Shown here: positions 55,101 to 64,000 of the stretch, piece after piece | Position numbering within the stretch: position 1 is the first letter of the stretch | How the letters are laid out: every line of letters starts with the position of its first letter | Assembly (NCBI RefSeq): GCF_028389875.1 | Contig: NC_084665.1 | Span: forward strand, 93,601,435-93,665,434 | From: Rhea pennata | Taxonomy: Eukaryota > Chordata > Aves > Rheiformes > Rheidae | Length of the DNA stretch: 64,000 nucleotides | Reading direction: 5' to 3' | Program-made: the position numbers and the translations under genes | Notes under the pieces: model-generated | Told to the model about the DNA's origin: nothing | Database searches by the model: none | What the model saw: only the letters and a program-made list of their open reading frames with translations

Positions 55101-58100
55101 AAACTCCCAGAAAAGGTATGGTCATGACTAGCAGTAGTCACTTCAGAAATGTGTATTTTAATGCATATTTTCTGTTAAATTAAATCTTACTTTCATGTTG
55201 TGTCCAAAGCAAGATTATAGATTAGATCCTAGTTTTTGATGCTTTACAGAACAATTTTAATAGTGACCATCTGCTCCTGGTACAGCTTACATACTAATTG
55301 TATTGTTCTGCTTTATTTCTGTTATCTGTCACTGATTGCATATGTAGCCATGGGCAAATGACTTAACATTTGTTTCATTTTTTTCCCTGCATCTATAAGT
55401 TAATAATCAAAATACCTACATAAGTCATTGGGAGTACTGGGAGAGAACAGTATCTGAAACTTGTTTTAAGAATGTATAGAGGTAAAACTGGTTGATGGAA
55501 AGGGAGAGAGCAAAAGAGGTGTCAGGAAAAAAATCTGCAGGAACACAAAGATCAACAGGTATAATACTGCTAAGAGATGAATGCTATTTTTTGTTCTTAA
55601 GTGATGGGATGGATTTTAACCAGAAGTTCAGCTGATTTTAATCCACAAATTGCAACTGCTTTCACTACAAGACAGGTCGAATTCAAAACAAAGAACAAGA
55701 TGGGAATGACTTGTCTGGGAACGCGTAGTAAGCCTGTAACATTTTGGATGTAAAATACAAGTTTTCTGCTGTATTTTACTCTGTTGTGTAGTAAATTGGT
55801 GAGTACTGCTTATTATTCCACTGTTTCTTTAACAAAATGCACATCAGCTTCATGAGAGCTTTTATGGCAGTTTGTATCTGAGCTATGGATTCTTTACAAG
55901 CTTCTCAAAAGGTAGGATCTCCAAGGGACTTAATGTTGTAATGATGGCTTGTCCTTTTGTGGGTGGAGACCAAAGGGTTTATTGTTAGCTCTTGAGATGA
56001 ACAGGTGTTTATCTTTTGTAACTTATTTAAAAACTGCAGCTTAGCAAGTATCTGTGATAGGTGCTGGACTGTTATGCTCATCCATGGGTGTGAGACAGAG
56101 CCTTGATGTAGGTGTTACTAAACACATGACTGACTATCCCAGAGGCAGAAGTGTACTAGATGTTGAGCAACATATGTATCGATAGTTCTTGCAGCTTTCC
56201 TACATGTCTGGGAACTCCAAGATCTGTAGGAGTCACTTTTCTGTAATCAAGCCTCTCTCCAAAGTTGGAGAGCTGAAATAACAGCTGTTAGTATCTGTTT
56301 ATATAAAATTGACAAAATCTGGAGAGTGAGAAGGGTATTCAGTAGTGTCTATTTAAAATTCTGCAGTTTGTCAGTGGTAAGTTGTGCAGTCCCTCTGGGA
56401 AACTACAGAATCTGCAATGCAGAGCTGCAGCACTCTTCTGCTCTTGTGCTGCTTTCTTGCTTCTGCCGCATCCTCTCCTAAAATGTTCATCAACCAGGTT
56501 ACGGCTGTGAGGAGAAACCATTCCTCTCTAGCTAGATTGTAAGGCTAGAGGAAGATACCATGCGGGGCGGTAACAGTGCTCTGTACTGCGTCTTCTCCTG
56601 GTTTCACTTTCTCCTACTCACCCAACGGTTTATATTTGGGAAGAGAAGCTGCTGCTTTCTTATTTTTCTTTTCTGTCTTCCCTGGGGACTGAAGGGGGTG
56701 GAGGAGTTATTTTATACAATGTTAAGTATGACTTGCCATCAGTTGAGTCCTGAAAGACCAGATCAACTTTTCACTTGCTCAAGCAGGTGTGTTGTGACAT
56801 GGCCTGCTGTCCTCGTTGGTGGTGCCTTTTTCAGCATTTTTTCATTTTGCATCTGAGTCACCATCTGGGATATGTTCTGGTCCCACCCTTGCATAACTAG
56901 CTGGATGACTTATAATGCCAGGAACTAGACTCATTGCTATGCTTTGGGATACAGAAGGGAGTGCCCCACCACTATACCCCCATATCACAACATTAGCAAA
57001 TTACTGCATGGAGGTTCTGAGCTTTGCTTGGTATAGCAATATGCTGGTTTCAGTGGGAATTCAGGCTTCATGTTGCACCTTGGGCAAATTCCACTGTAAT
57101 TGTTGGATGAAAGAGTCAAGAGGAAAAAAAAATGCTTGCTGTGTGGCACTACATTGTTGGATTGTTGGGTTATAGCTCTGTACCTTCTGCTGTACGAGGC
57201 TCCCATAATCTCATTTCTTCTGTTCCCAGAATGGAAGATAGCCTCCAGGGGAATGCTAGTTTTCAGAAAGGTTTACTGAGTTGACCAGAAGAAGTTGAGG
57301 GGAGTATTACTGTATGGGGTGTGAAATCTGTATTGCACCTAGCTGGTAGAATGAGTTGGTACCTTCCCACCCATGCCCTTGCAATATTTAAAGAATTTTA
57401 TGCAAAGTTGCAGTCTTTGCAGTTTTGCTTTATTATATGTTTCTGCCTCATTGTTCTGACAACATCAGTGTTGCCTCATTAGTACAAAAATGCCTGCAGT
57501 AATCTTCTCTCACCAAGCTTAGGATAAAGGAGAATGCAGACTCCTTATGTTTAAATGGTAAATTGTTTAGAGACAGCAAGGATTTTAATTATGTTCTTTT
57601 TTACAGTAGTGTTATTGAGCAGTGGATTCAGAATACTACAATGCTGTCCAGAATAGATAACTGGAGTACTGATGATATTATTCTAATACTGCCAGGTGCT
57701 TAATGATTCCCCTTCAACATCTGATGCCATTAACCAGGATTTGGGGAAGGAAGAGATGTTCTTCTCTTGCAGCAGATAGATGGAGTTAATATTATTCCAT
57801 TCCACTTGGAATCATTAAAGCTTTTCTTTTTTTTCTTTCTTTCTCTCTCTCTCTCTTTTTTTTTTTTCTTATTACAGATAGCTGCTGCTTTATGGTGGTA
57901 TTATGTCTCTAAAGGAATTGAATACTTGGATACAGTATTTTTCATCCTGAGGAAGAAATTTAACCAAATCAGTTTTCTTCATGTCTATCACCATTTCACC
58001 ATGTTCACCCTGTGGTGGATTGGTATTAAGTGGGTTGCAGGTGGGCAAGGTGAGTTTCCACTCCCCAGCACAAGCACCCTTCTGGGTGGACATGATGGAA

Positions 58101-61100
58101 AATTCTTATTTGGGATGAATAGAAAATAACTTTCATAGAATTAACACTGTATGATGTACAAGAGGTTTAAATAGCACTGAAACTGTGTGGTAGCTTTAAT
58201 ATGCACAAATCTCCTCTGTGGGAAATGTGGGGGAAGAAAATGTAACAGGGCCATAGTCTAATGAATTGCAAAACTTTTGGTTTTTTTCCCCTCTGCCTTC
58301 TGGGCGTCAAATGCAAGCTTAAAGTTCTGTCTTCAGAATTATCTTGTTCTGTATCACATCTGCTTTACATGCTGAAGGTCCTGGGTTCAAGCCCCAGTGG
58401 AACGAGCACCAGGAAATCTTTGGGAGGCTGGGCTAGATAATCTCCAGAGATCCCTTCCAACCTTACTGATTCTGTGTACAAAACAAAGATGAATGTGTCT
58501 TGCCTAACTTTTGCACATACAGAGAACTGCAAAATCTAATTATGGGCCACAATCTGTGTGCAAATATAATGAAGTTAATGGAGACAATATTTGGCATTAT
58601 TTGGGGTTTGCTTTCTTTTTTATAAAGATGCATGTATAAAATTCTGAAACCTTCCCATGAAGGTGAGCCATTAAGTCGGTCAGTTAACTTTTAAAAGCTA
58701 TTCATAATGACAAGTCTGTTATTCGTGATCACCTTTAACTTTTTTTTTCTTGCTTCTAAAACCCATATCAAAGAATCTTTTTCCATTGTTTTTGCCACAT
58801 CCTCCCTTTCCTGCATTGTACCTTTTGTTTTTTGCCTTTTCTCTCTCAAATTATAAGCTCTACAGAGCTAAAGGTTCAGAGAAAATATTTTGTTCTGTTT
58901 GTAATGTGCTTTGTAAGCTTAAGACACTGTAAGTTGCCTACAGTAAACTCCAAACTAAAGTTTCTTTTGTCAAACCACCCCTGTACTTACAGTATGTGGG
59001 TTTTATGCTCTCATTTACTCTACATGTCTTGTACTGAGTGGTTGTTTTTGTTCAGAAGGAGAAATATGTAAAACTAATATCTGTAACTATGGCTGAATTT
59101 CTCCAAAATGGTCTGCAGGATGTGAGTACTCAACCAGATGTGTCATGATCTTCACTGGTTACTGTAGCTGCTTGCTAGTCTTACCTGAATATTCCTTGGA
59201 CACTTGAAAATACCCTCACTCTTACTGCCTTTTATAATTCTTTCAATGCTATAAATATCTGCAGTATTCAATACAACAGTTGGAACTATTTCCAAACTTA
59301 TTTCAGTTTTACGGTGTTCCTGCACTGCCTCTTAGTTTCTATCCCCTGCAAAAGGAAAAGCAACAGTTGCTTTTCTGCATTTATGGAGAGCTGCAGCGTA
59401 AATGCAGACAGATCTATCTTCAGTTCTGTAGTTGATAGCACATTGCTTACATAGAAAGATTAATTATAAATTAACTGACAGGATTTAGATATAGTTTACC
59501 ACATGGAAATCTGAATTGTCTGATATTAGCAGCTACTGTTTGTACTGCCCCAGTGTTTTAGCTTACAGCCCTTTCAAAACTTTTTGGAAGTGTAAGAAAA
59601 CCTTAAAAAGATAATTCACTTCTGTTAAATGGCTGTGTATTTTGACAGCTAAGAGGTTTTAATGCAAATGAGAATGATCATCTTTGTTTCCAGCATGGAT
59701 TGTTCTGGAAAATGTTACACTATTCCTTTATTTGTTTAAGAATGCTGGAGTTTGGGTTATAAATAAGAAAAATAAAGATGAGCTTTTAAGAGACAAACCC
59801 GCTTTGCAGTGTTCTTAAACATCTTACAGCTGCAAATGAGGTTTTGCTTTGTATTATTTCTAAGTGTCTTTAATCAGACTTCCACTTCACTGGGAAGTGA
59901 ATTGTATGAACTTTACTTATACATAGCTTAATAAACTATAGAACCTGATAGATACTTTTCTATACCTTGCATTGTGAAACATTACTTTTAATAATCCCTT
60001 AACAAACCAATTGCACTTATACTACAATAACTAATATGAAATGCTTATGATAAATGTCTATTCAACAAAAATTTATAAGAATAACTTTTTACATAAGTAG
60101 TTTCATGAAAGACACGACATGCTACTTGCATGAACAGATAAATTTGTGTCAATACATGTCAGCAGTTAGGTCTGATACAGTGGAATATTTCAGAGAGGGA
60201 AGTGCAGTATTCCCTGTGCTTCATGATTTTACTATTATATAAATAATATAGGATTTTTTCTTTTTTCTTTTTTTCAAAGTTACATTAAAATCTTCTTTTC
60301 TGGACAGCTTTTTTTGGAGCTCAGATGAACGCATTTATTCATGTCATTATGTACATGTATTATGGATTAGCTGCCTGTGGCCCTAAATTTCAGAAGTATC
60401 TATGGTGGAAACGATACTTGACGATATTACAATTGGTAAGTAAAGCTTTTCTCCCGTTATCTTGGAAGTTACTGCCTCTGAGTAGGTTTGTATCTGCTGA
60501 ACTCTGAAATGGACTCTTTCCAGAAATACTTAGCTATCTGATATTTATTTACAGCTCAAGTCAGAAATGATTATGTTCCTTGGTGCAATTGAGTAATCAA
60601 AATAATTGCTTAAGTATATAACCATTGTGGTATGAGTATGTGGAAAAAGTTACTCTAAAAAAACTTGTTACTACTTATAAGTATTTTAAAGTCTTAAGAT
60701 GTTTACTTTCACAAAGAAATTGCTGTTATTTAGAGGCACAATATAAACAATGATTATACTGGAAAAGTGGTAAAGACCACCCCACAACTCAGCGTCAAGC
60801 TGGCAGTGAGTTCCCCCCACATTCTCGCACATGCAAGCAGTCAGTTAGCATAAGGAGTAATACTACATGTGGTTATCCTATTCTAAACTCCTTAAATTTC
60901 TATCTTAGTTTAAAGGACAAGCCTGAGATCTGGTTTATTATACAGCAACAACCTGATGAAGGAAAATCTAGTTACAATGAATAGGTATATGTCCATTTCT
61001 ATTGTTTTGCTTTCGTTGATTTTTTTTTTTTTCTTCCTGATACTCGAAATCTACTTTATGATTAGTAAAAGAGCCTGGAGAAGGAAGCATTTATTTTATT

Positions 61101-61731
61101 TCTCAAAAAAGGTGCAGCACAGATAAGAGTTGTACAGGTCTTCTAATACTGATATGCTGGTTGTTTCAAACGTGAATTGCAAAGACCTATTCAAAAGGCA
61201 GATAAGATCCAGATCTCTTAATGTCTTCTCATTTTTCTGTCTTTGAAAACTGGTACCAGGGCTGTAGTAAAGTTGATCTCCGTGATCAGTCATATGCGTG
61301 CATGCGTGATCTAGCAGCCAATAATAGTGCACACACCTCCACCCTCCCCCAAATTTTAACAATTTTCATGCCCTAGTGCATTGGTATACATTGATGTAGT
61401 CAGATGTGTAGAATATATGATCACTTTCTTGATTCTGTATTTTTTTGTCTTGCAGGCGCAGTTCCATGTGACTATTGGCCACACAGCCTTGTCTATTTAT
61501 ATTGATTGTCCTTTCCCTAAATGGATGCACTGGGGTGTAATTTTCTATGCGATCACCTTCATTTTCCTGTTTGGTAACTTCTACTATCGGACATACAAGC
61601 TGCCCAAGGAACCTGTAAAGAATGGCAAAATAGCAAATGGTGCTGTTGCAAATGGAGTAAACAAACCAGAAAATAATCCAGTGGTGGAAAATGGAAAAAA
61701 GCAGAAAAGGGGAAAAGCAAAAGGAGAGTAA
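29418..61731 (+). CDS. ELOVL4: Very-long-chain fatty-acid elongase, ELOVL4 group, six exons, complete
   Basis: The CDS is a join of 29418-29514, 46341-46528, 49291-49371, 57878-58049, 60308-60435 and 61456-61731 (942 nt, 313 residues; human ELOVL4 has 314). ELOVL enzymes are multi-pass ER membrane condensing enzymes that join malonyl-CoA to acyl-CoA; ELOVL4 makes acyl chains longer than about C26 for retina, skin, brain and testis. Visible features are N-glycosylation site N19-D-T, hydrophobic segments from about residue 48 on, KTREPFQLR (67-75), [11 protein letters not shown] (139-149), histidine box H157-x-x-H160-H161, MYMYYG (194-199), TILQLAQ (218-224, TxxQxxQ), and C-terminal K309-A-K-G-E (KxKxx ER retention). 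The start ATG has G at -3 and +4. Residue 162 is Phe where mammalian ELOVL4 has Cys. Several positions resemble fish Elovl4b-type sequences, so an ELOVL4-like paralogue is possible. Confidence 0.93.
31905..32008 (+). repeat. Imperfect direct duplication, 67-bp spacing
   Basis: Blocks at 31905-31940 and 31972-32008 share a pattern of GAAAC, then CTAC(G/A)CAGCAAA, then TTAC(T/A)CAA, then an A-rich end with ATG. They look like two decayed units of a tandem repeat. Confidence 0.65.
32428..32456. repeat. (CT)n followed by T run
   Basis: A CT dinucleotide stretch runs directly into 16 T, inside intron 1. Confidence 0.9.
34156..34193. repeat. 38-base T homopolymer
   Basis: An unbroken run of 38 T in intron 1. 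CR1 elements do not leave poly(A), so this is not a CR1 tail. On the - strand it would be a poly(A), but no AATAAA precedes it there. Confidence 0.92.
36418..36442. repeat. 25-base T homopolymer
   Basis: Simple T run in intron 1. Similar shorter runs lie at about 35068-35085 and 44704-44726. Confidence 0.92.
39860..40130 (+). mobile_element. Old CR1-type LINE 3' fragment
   Basis: The order of blocks matches the 3' region of ancient CR1 types on the + strand: 'agtatccagagaagactcatgaaaatgattaaaggtttgga' (39870-39910, compared in parts), then a later 'gacagctgtttgtaactac' block, then 'aggcattaggaagaaaattta'. A T9/A18 run at 39943-39969 interrupts it. The copy is highly diverged and the boundaries are approximate. 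Confidence 0.55.
44704..44726. repeat. 23-base T homopolymer
   Basis: T run within a pyrimidine-rich stretch (about 44690-44750) of intron 1. Confidence 0.9.
46341..46528 (+). CDS. ELOVL4: ELOVL4 coding exon 2
   Basis: A 188-nt exon between CTCCAG and GTATGT. It encodes D33 to E95: the DKRV and DWPLMQSP motifs, the first strongly hydrophobic segment (48-61), KTREPFQLR (67-75) and the second hydrophobic segment with YNFGMVLLN (81-89). It ends in phase 0. Confidence 0.95.
46529..49290 (+). other. ELOVL4: ELOVL4 intron 2 (2.8 kb)
   Basis: Begins GTATGT and ends ATTTTCAG, phase 0. AT-rich, with no repeat or gene recognised; the open frames inside are short and featureless. Confidence 0.85.
49291..49371 (+). 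CDS. ELOVL4: ELOVL4 coding exon 3
   Basis: An 81-nt exon between TTTCAG and GTGAGT, encoding residues 96-122 in phase 0. It includes [14 protein letters not shown] and EVR, the luminal loop before the catalytic region. It is too short to appear as a long open frame but is fixed by splice sites and family match. Confidence 0.94.
50293..50326. repeat. (TTTG)n microsatellite
   Basis: About eight TTTG/GTTT units with one interruption, in intron 3. Confidence 0.88.
51168..52717 (+). mobile_element. CR1 LINE, relatively young 5'-truncated copy in intron 3
   Basis: A CR1 copy on the + strand, the same orientation as the host gene. It starts inside the RT coding region (the GPxGxHP motif near 51180) and runs to the CR1 3' terminus, with the conserved GGACTAGATGATCTCC tail at about 52659-52674 and CATTCTGTGTTTCTGTG at the end. 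Motifs are [16 protein letters not shown] near 51322, FSKAFDT near 51583, and the catalytic block near 51831-51842, which reads LPDD instead of the usual F-A-D-D. A stop after the ERA codons near 52270 and frame changes make it non-coding. It is very similar to the 14.7-kb copy: a 180-base block compared by eye has about eight differences. Confidence 0.95.
54331..54632 (-). mobile_element. CR1 LINE, short 3'-end fragment
   Basis: About 300 bp of the CR1 3' end on the - strand. The terminal AATCACAGAATGG block is at the left, followed by the GGACCTCTGGAGATCATCTA tail and the segment encoding the end of ORF2 up to about 54632. It is close to the same subfamily as the copies at 14.7 and 51.2 kb, strongly 5' truncated, and antisense to the gene. 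Confidence 0.95.
55345..55436 (+). mobile_element. MIR-type SINE tail fragment
   Basis: Blocks in MIR order: 'ccatgggcaaatgacttaac', 'tttgtttcatttttttccc', 'tgcatctataagttaataat', then 'acctacataagtcattggg'. This matches the MIR 3' half from memory, and the head is not recognisable. Confidence 0.6.
57828..57876 (+). promoter_or_regulatory. ELOVL4: Long polypyrimidine tract and 3' splice site of exon 4
   Basis: A nearly pure T/C tract of about 45 bases (TTTC and TCTC repeats, then 12 T) leads to CTTATTACAG at the exon 4 acceptor. It is strong U2AF-type context and, being a microsatellite, is likely to vary in length. Confidence 0.8.
57878..58049 (+). CDS. ELOVL4: ELOVL4 coding exon 4 (histidine box)
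   Basis: A 172-nt exon between TTACAG and GTGAGT, encoding residues 123-179 plus the first base of codon 180. It carries [11 protein letters not shown] (139-149), the catalytic histidine box HVYHH (157-161) and the [14 protein letters not shown] segment (166-179). Phe162 follows the box, where mammalian ELOVL4 has Cys. Confidence 0.96.
58050..60307 (+). other. ELOVL4: ELOVL4 intron 4 (2.3 kb)
   Basis: Begins GTGAGT and ends TCTGGACAG; it splits codon 180 after its first base. It contains a tRNA-Val-like/CR1-tail chimera at about 58323-58476. The rest is AT-rich with no recognisable element. Confidence 0.85.
58323..58476 (+). mobile_element. tRNA-Val(TAC)-like head fused to CR1 3' tail: probable CR1-mobilised SINE
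   Basis: Bases 58353-58403 follow the 3' two thirds of vertebrate tRNA-Val(TAC) almost base for base. The anticodon arm is TCTGC / TTTACAT / GCTGA (58359-58375) with TAC at 58366-58368 and one mismatched pair. The T arm is perfect, CTGGG / TTCAAGC / CCCAG (58381-58397), and includes a B box. The 5' part (58323-58352) aligns poorly and the A box is eroded. After a spacer of about 20 bases, 58425-58476 is the CR1 terminal sequence (GGGCTAGATAATCTCC, then CCCTTCCAACC, then ATTCTGTG). Avian SINEs with a tRNA head and CR1 tail are known (TguSINE1 in zebra finch, reported as tRNA-Ile derived). A tRNA-Val head would differ from that, but a single chimeric retropseudogene is also possible. Confidence 0.75.
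60308..60435 (+). CDS. ELOVL4: ELOVL4 coding exon 5
   Basis: A 128-nt exon between GGACAG and GTAAGT. It completes A180 and encodes to L222: [20 protein letters not shown] (180-199), the [15 protein letters not shown] segment (204-218) and the start of the TxxQxxQ motif. Confidence 0.95.
60436..61455 (+). other. ELOVL4: ELOVL4 intron 5 (1.0 kb)
   Basis: Begins GTAAGT and ends TCTTGCAG, phase 0. No element recognised apart from a T-rich run near 61020. Confidence 0.85.
61456..61731 (+). CDS. ELOVL4: ELOVL4 coding exon 6 with stop
   Basis: Encodes residues 223-313 and the TAA at 61729-61731: the end of TxxQxx[12 protein letters not shown] (224-234), CPFPKWMHW (240-248), a last hydrophobic segment (249-266) and a polar tail with repeated NG dipeptides. 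The tail ends in KAKGE, keeping the KxKxx ER-retention signal. In humans, frameshifts in this exon that remove the signal cause Stargardt-like dystrophy (STGD3). Confidence 0.96.
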   Translation, partial: AQFHVTIGHTALSIYIDCPFPKWMHWGVIFYAITFIFLFGNFYYRTYKLPKEPVKNGKIANGAVANGVNKPENNPVVENGKKQKRGKAKGE

Positions 61732-62360
61732 CTTGATCCAGGCCTTAACCATTGCTGGCAGTGAGGAACCTCCAGTTCAGTTTATAAAAGGAAAAAAAAA
61801 AAAAACAAAAAACAAACCGCTATCTATCTGTACCAATTAACCTTAGGTCACTGAAGAGCTAGAACACAGATATTTTCATTATTTATGAAGATTGTTTTAA
61901 CAACACTTAAAGTTGGATTTCTATTGTAATTATGTAATTATCATGTATATGGTCTCTGTGTAAATTCGTAGACTGCTGGTGTTGATGAATGTAAGGAAGA
62001 ATTGCAGTAATTCCATGTTTAGCAGTCTGAAAGATCATACTACCATTGATGCAACCAGTTTTGTGGACACTCACGTTTCTTGAGGGGAGGGAAGGGAAGA
62101 AAGTAGTGTTTGAATACATGTGGGTTTTTTCCAAAAAAATCATTAAATTTCAAATGATAATGTATTATCTAATCAGAATGCACAACTTTTCTTGTCCTCC
62201 TTGGGAAGTATTTTCAGACATAATTATGTTTATGTGCTGTCAGAGCAGTGTTTGACTTTTCAGACATTACTTGATTTAATTTAATGTCTATTAGAGTTTT
62301 TTTTCTTGTTGTGTGGAAATATACCTACCTCTTCATCTGCTGAAAATAATACTGAGCATT

Positions 62361-62392
62361 AAATAACTGATTTCTGAAATAACTGATTTCTG
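62361..62392. repeat. Two 16-bp tandem units
   Basis: AAATAACTGATTTCTG occurs twice, perfectly, head to tail within the probable 3' UTR. Confidence 0.9.
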
Positions 62393-63856
62393 AAATATGG
62401 AGTCCTCTAACATAAATGTCCGTTAACACTAATTCAGAAGAAAATTTGATTTCCTTTGTCAGTAGAGGGGATTTTTTCCTGTAATTTTTGTTCAAATATT
62501 TTTTGATCAAATCATCAATACTGTTTTTTCAATACAAACTTAAATTTTTGGACTACTATTTTTAATATGCTAAGTGAAGAAAGCGTTCTAAGAAAATATG
62601 AATGTGGAACAATACATTGTCTGAAGCAAGCAATTGATGTAGATCTGTTGCATGTTGTTCATTACCTGCGTTAAAACTGTGGTGCTGGTTGATAGTGAAA
62701 ACGGTAAGATAATACTATGACAGAGAGGACAATAATTTCTAATTCCATTTAGAAATGCTGCATATATGGGGTAGTCACGCTAACTACATGACAGACACCT
62801 TTTGGGGGAGGGGAGAGAGAATTCAACTATAAAGTACTAAGTACAGCAGGTATAAAATGCTGAAAATATTGCTAACTGCTTGATATACCCATCAATACTC
62901 TGTGCATTAAACAATTACAGGCAAAAATATTTCTAGTAGTCAGGCTACCACTTTAATGCGAATGCCAGAGGTGGGCTTCTGAAACTCTATTCCTGAAATG
63001 TTCTTGGGGGATTTTTGTGTTCTGTTTTTGTTTTTTAACCTAATTGACAAAGCGATTCTGCCAATCACTGTTTTCAGCAATACTGCTACAGTAAGTAGAA
63101 GCCTCTTTTAGACTGCTTTTCATCTCACTTGATACATTAATGGACTTGCTACTTTTTGTGAAGAAAATATAAATGTTATTTCCTTTCCATATAATGTGAT
63201 TACTGTGAGAGAGAATTGAGTTGCCCAGCATGCCATGAGTATGAGACAGGTGGAATTAGAAACAATATCTTGAACTCTCAGGTTCCTTTTTCATCACTGC
63301 AAGGGCTGATCTTTAGCTGTCTAAGTGCATTCTTAACAGCTTTGGACAAAAACATGTTTGTTGTTAGTGTAAAACTTGCATCAGGCAAGTGACATTTATT
63401 ACAAGAAAAAGAAATGGAGCTCTAGGTGTAAAGTGTCTGGCACAATTACTAATTTTTGCATCACAATTATGCATTAACCTGTTCTAAATAACATGCAAAC
63501 AATTCAAGATCTTTGTCCTATTTGTCTCTGCCATGGTACTGAAAACTGTCTAAACCCAAAATATAGATATTAGGAGGAAGATCTTTGGATATAATCTGTA
63601 CTCAAAAATAATTACTAATGCTTGATTAGCCTCAAAGGTAGGTCATCAGCAGTAAACCTACTGTGCATTTTATGGCAGAGTATAGGATTGTGAGAGAGCG
63701 TCTCTGCTGAATGGTGATGCATGTAACCATTAATTTTCCTGTTTGCTTTGTCTTGTGATTCTTCCAGTCTTGGTACTGACCCTTTTTGTGTTTGTGTAAC
63801 TGTGTATTTATGTAAAGTGGCATGGGGAAGAGGGAAAGTGGTCTGCTTTCTCCTTG

Positions 63857-63862
63857 AATAAA
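63857..63862 (+). terminator. ELOVL4: Candidate polyadenylation signal AATAAA
   Basis: Canonical AATAAA about 2.1 kb after the stop codon; cleavage would be expected about 10-30 bases further on. No strong downstream GT-rich element is obvious, so confidence is moderate to low. Confidence 0.4.
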
Positions 63863-64000
63863 TGCCATTACCTTTAACTTAGCCGAAATGTTATATGGCT
63901 GGACAACTTCAGAATGGAACAAATTACTACAAAACAAGCTGGACAGCAGATTTACAGCACACCTGCTACTCCAAGGTAAATGGCTAGTGTGAATACTCTT

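Larger units (their letters stand above)
49372..57877 (+). other. ELOVL4: ELOVL4 intron 3 (8.5 kb)
   Basis: Begins GTGAGT and ends TTATTACAG after a pyrimidine tract of about 50 bases, phase 0. It contains a (TTTG)n repeat, a long young CR1 (51168-52717 +), a short CR1 (54331-54632 -) and a MIR tail (55345-55436). No other gene is seen. Confidence 0.85.
61732..63880 (+). other. ELOVL4: Probable ELOVL4 3' UTR
   Basis: AT-rich sequence with no open frame of interest directly after the stop. It contains an A-rich tract (61787-61816), ATTAAA variants near 62143, 62356 and 62905, and a canonical AATAAA at 63857-63862. About 2.1 kb of UTR would suit the long 3' UTRs of vertebrate ELOVL4 transcripts. 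The true end is not proven, and earlier sites may be used. Confidence 0.5.

Noticed and set aside
58353..58403. Functional tRNA-Val gene
   Set aside because: The 5' third and A box are eroded, the anticodon stem has a mismatched pair, and the sequence is joined to a CR1 tail, so a retrotransposed copy fits better than a working tRNA gene.
1..64000. CRISPR array, operon or other prokaryotic system
   Set aside because: There are no regularly spaced identical repeats, no dense coding and no Shine-Dalgarno-led genes; the window is vertebrate nuclear DNA.

Overview
The window looks like avian nuclear DNA, or at least archosaur/sauropsid DNA. It is AT-rich and intron-rich, has one vertebrate gene with GT-AG introns, and its recognisable repeats are almost all CR1 non-LTR retrotransposons, with a few ancient MIR-type SINE remnants. 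No Alu, B1 or L1 sequence was seen. The species cannot be named from the sequence alone.

The only gene I can support is a very-long-chain fatty-acid elongase of the ELOVL4 group. It lies on the + strand and appears complete: six coding exons at 29418-29514, 46341-46528, 49291-49371, 57878-58049, 60308-60435 and 61456-61731. Joined, they give 942 nt, or 313 residues plus stop. All five introns begin GT and end AG, and phases are kept across every junction. The protein has the N-terminal N-glycosylation site, the HxxHH histidine box, the TxxQxxQ motif and a C-terminal KxKxx ER-retention signal. Exon 1 lies in a CpG island (about 28960-29730) that holds an NRF1-like site, a CACGTG E-box and a 27-base C run. 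The 3' UTR runs to about 63.88 kb.

Layout: 1-28.9 kb is intergenic and holds three long CR1 copies (about 5.94-7.49 kb +, 14.69-16.34 kb -, 19.87-21.85 kb -), MIR-like remnants, a separated direct repeat near 26.2/27.2 kb and short tandem duplications. Intron 1 (16.8 kb) contains simple repeats, an imperfect duplication near 31.9 kb and an old CR1 fragment near 39.9 kb. Intron 3 (8.5 kb) contains a young CR1 (51.17-52.72 kb +), a truncated CR1 (54.33-54.63 kb -) and a MIR fragment. Intron 4 contains a tRNA-Val(TAC)-like sequence joined to a CR1 3' tail. That chimera is the most unusual element in the window and may be a CR1-mobilised SINE.

I see no second protein-coding gene, no functional RNA gene, no CRISPR array and no convincing new multi-gene system. 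The other open frames are short, lack splice or conservation support, or are pieces of CR1 reverse transcriptase and GC-rich promoter sequence.
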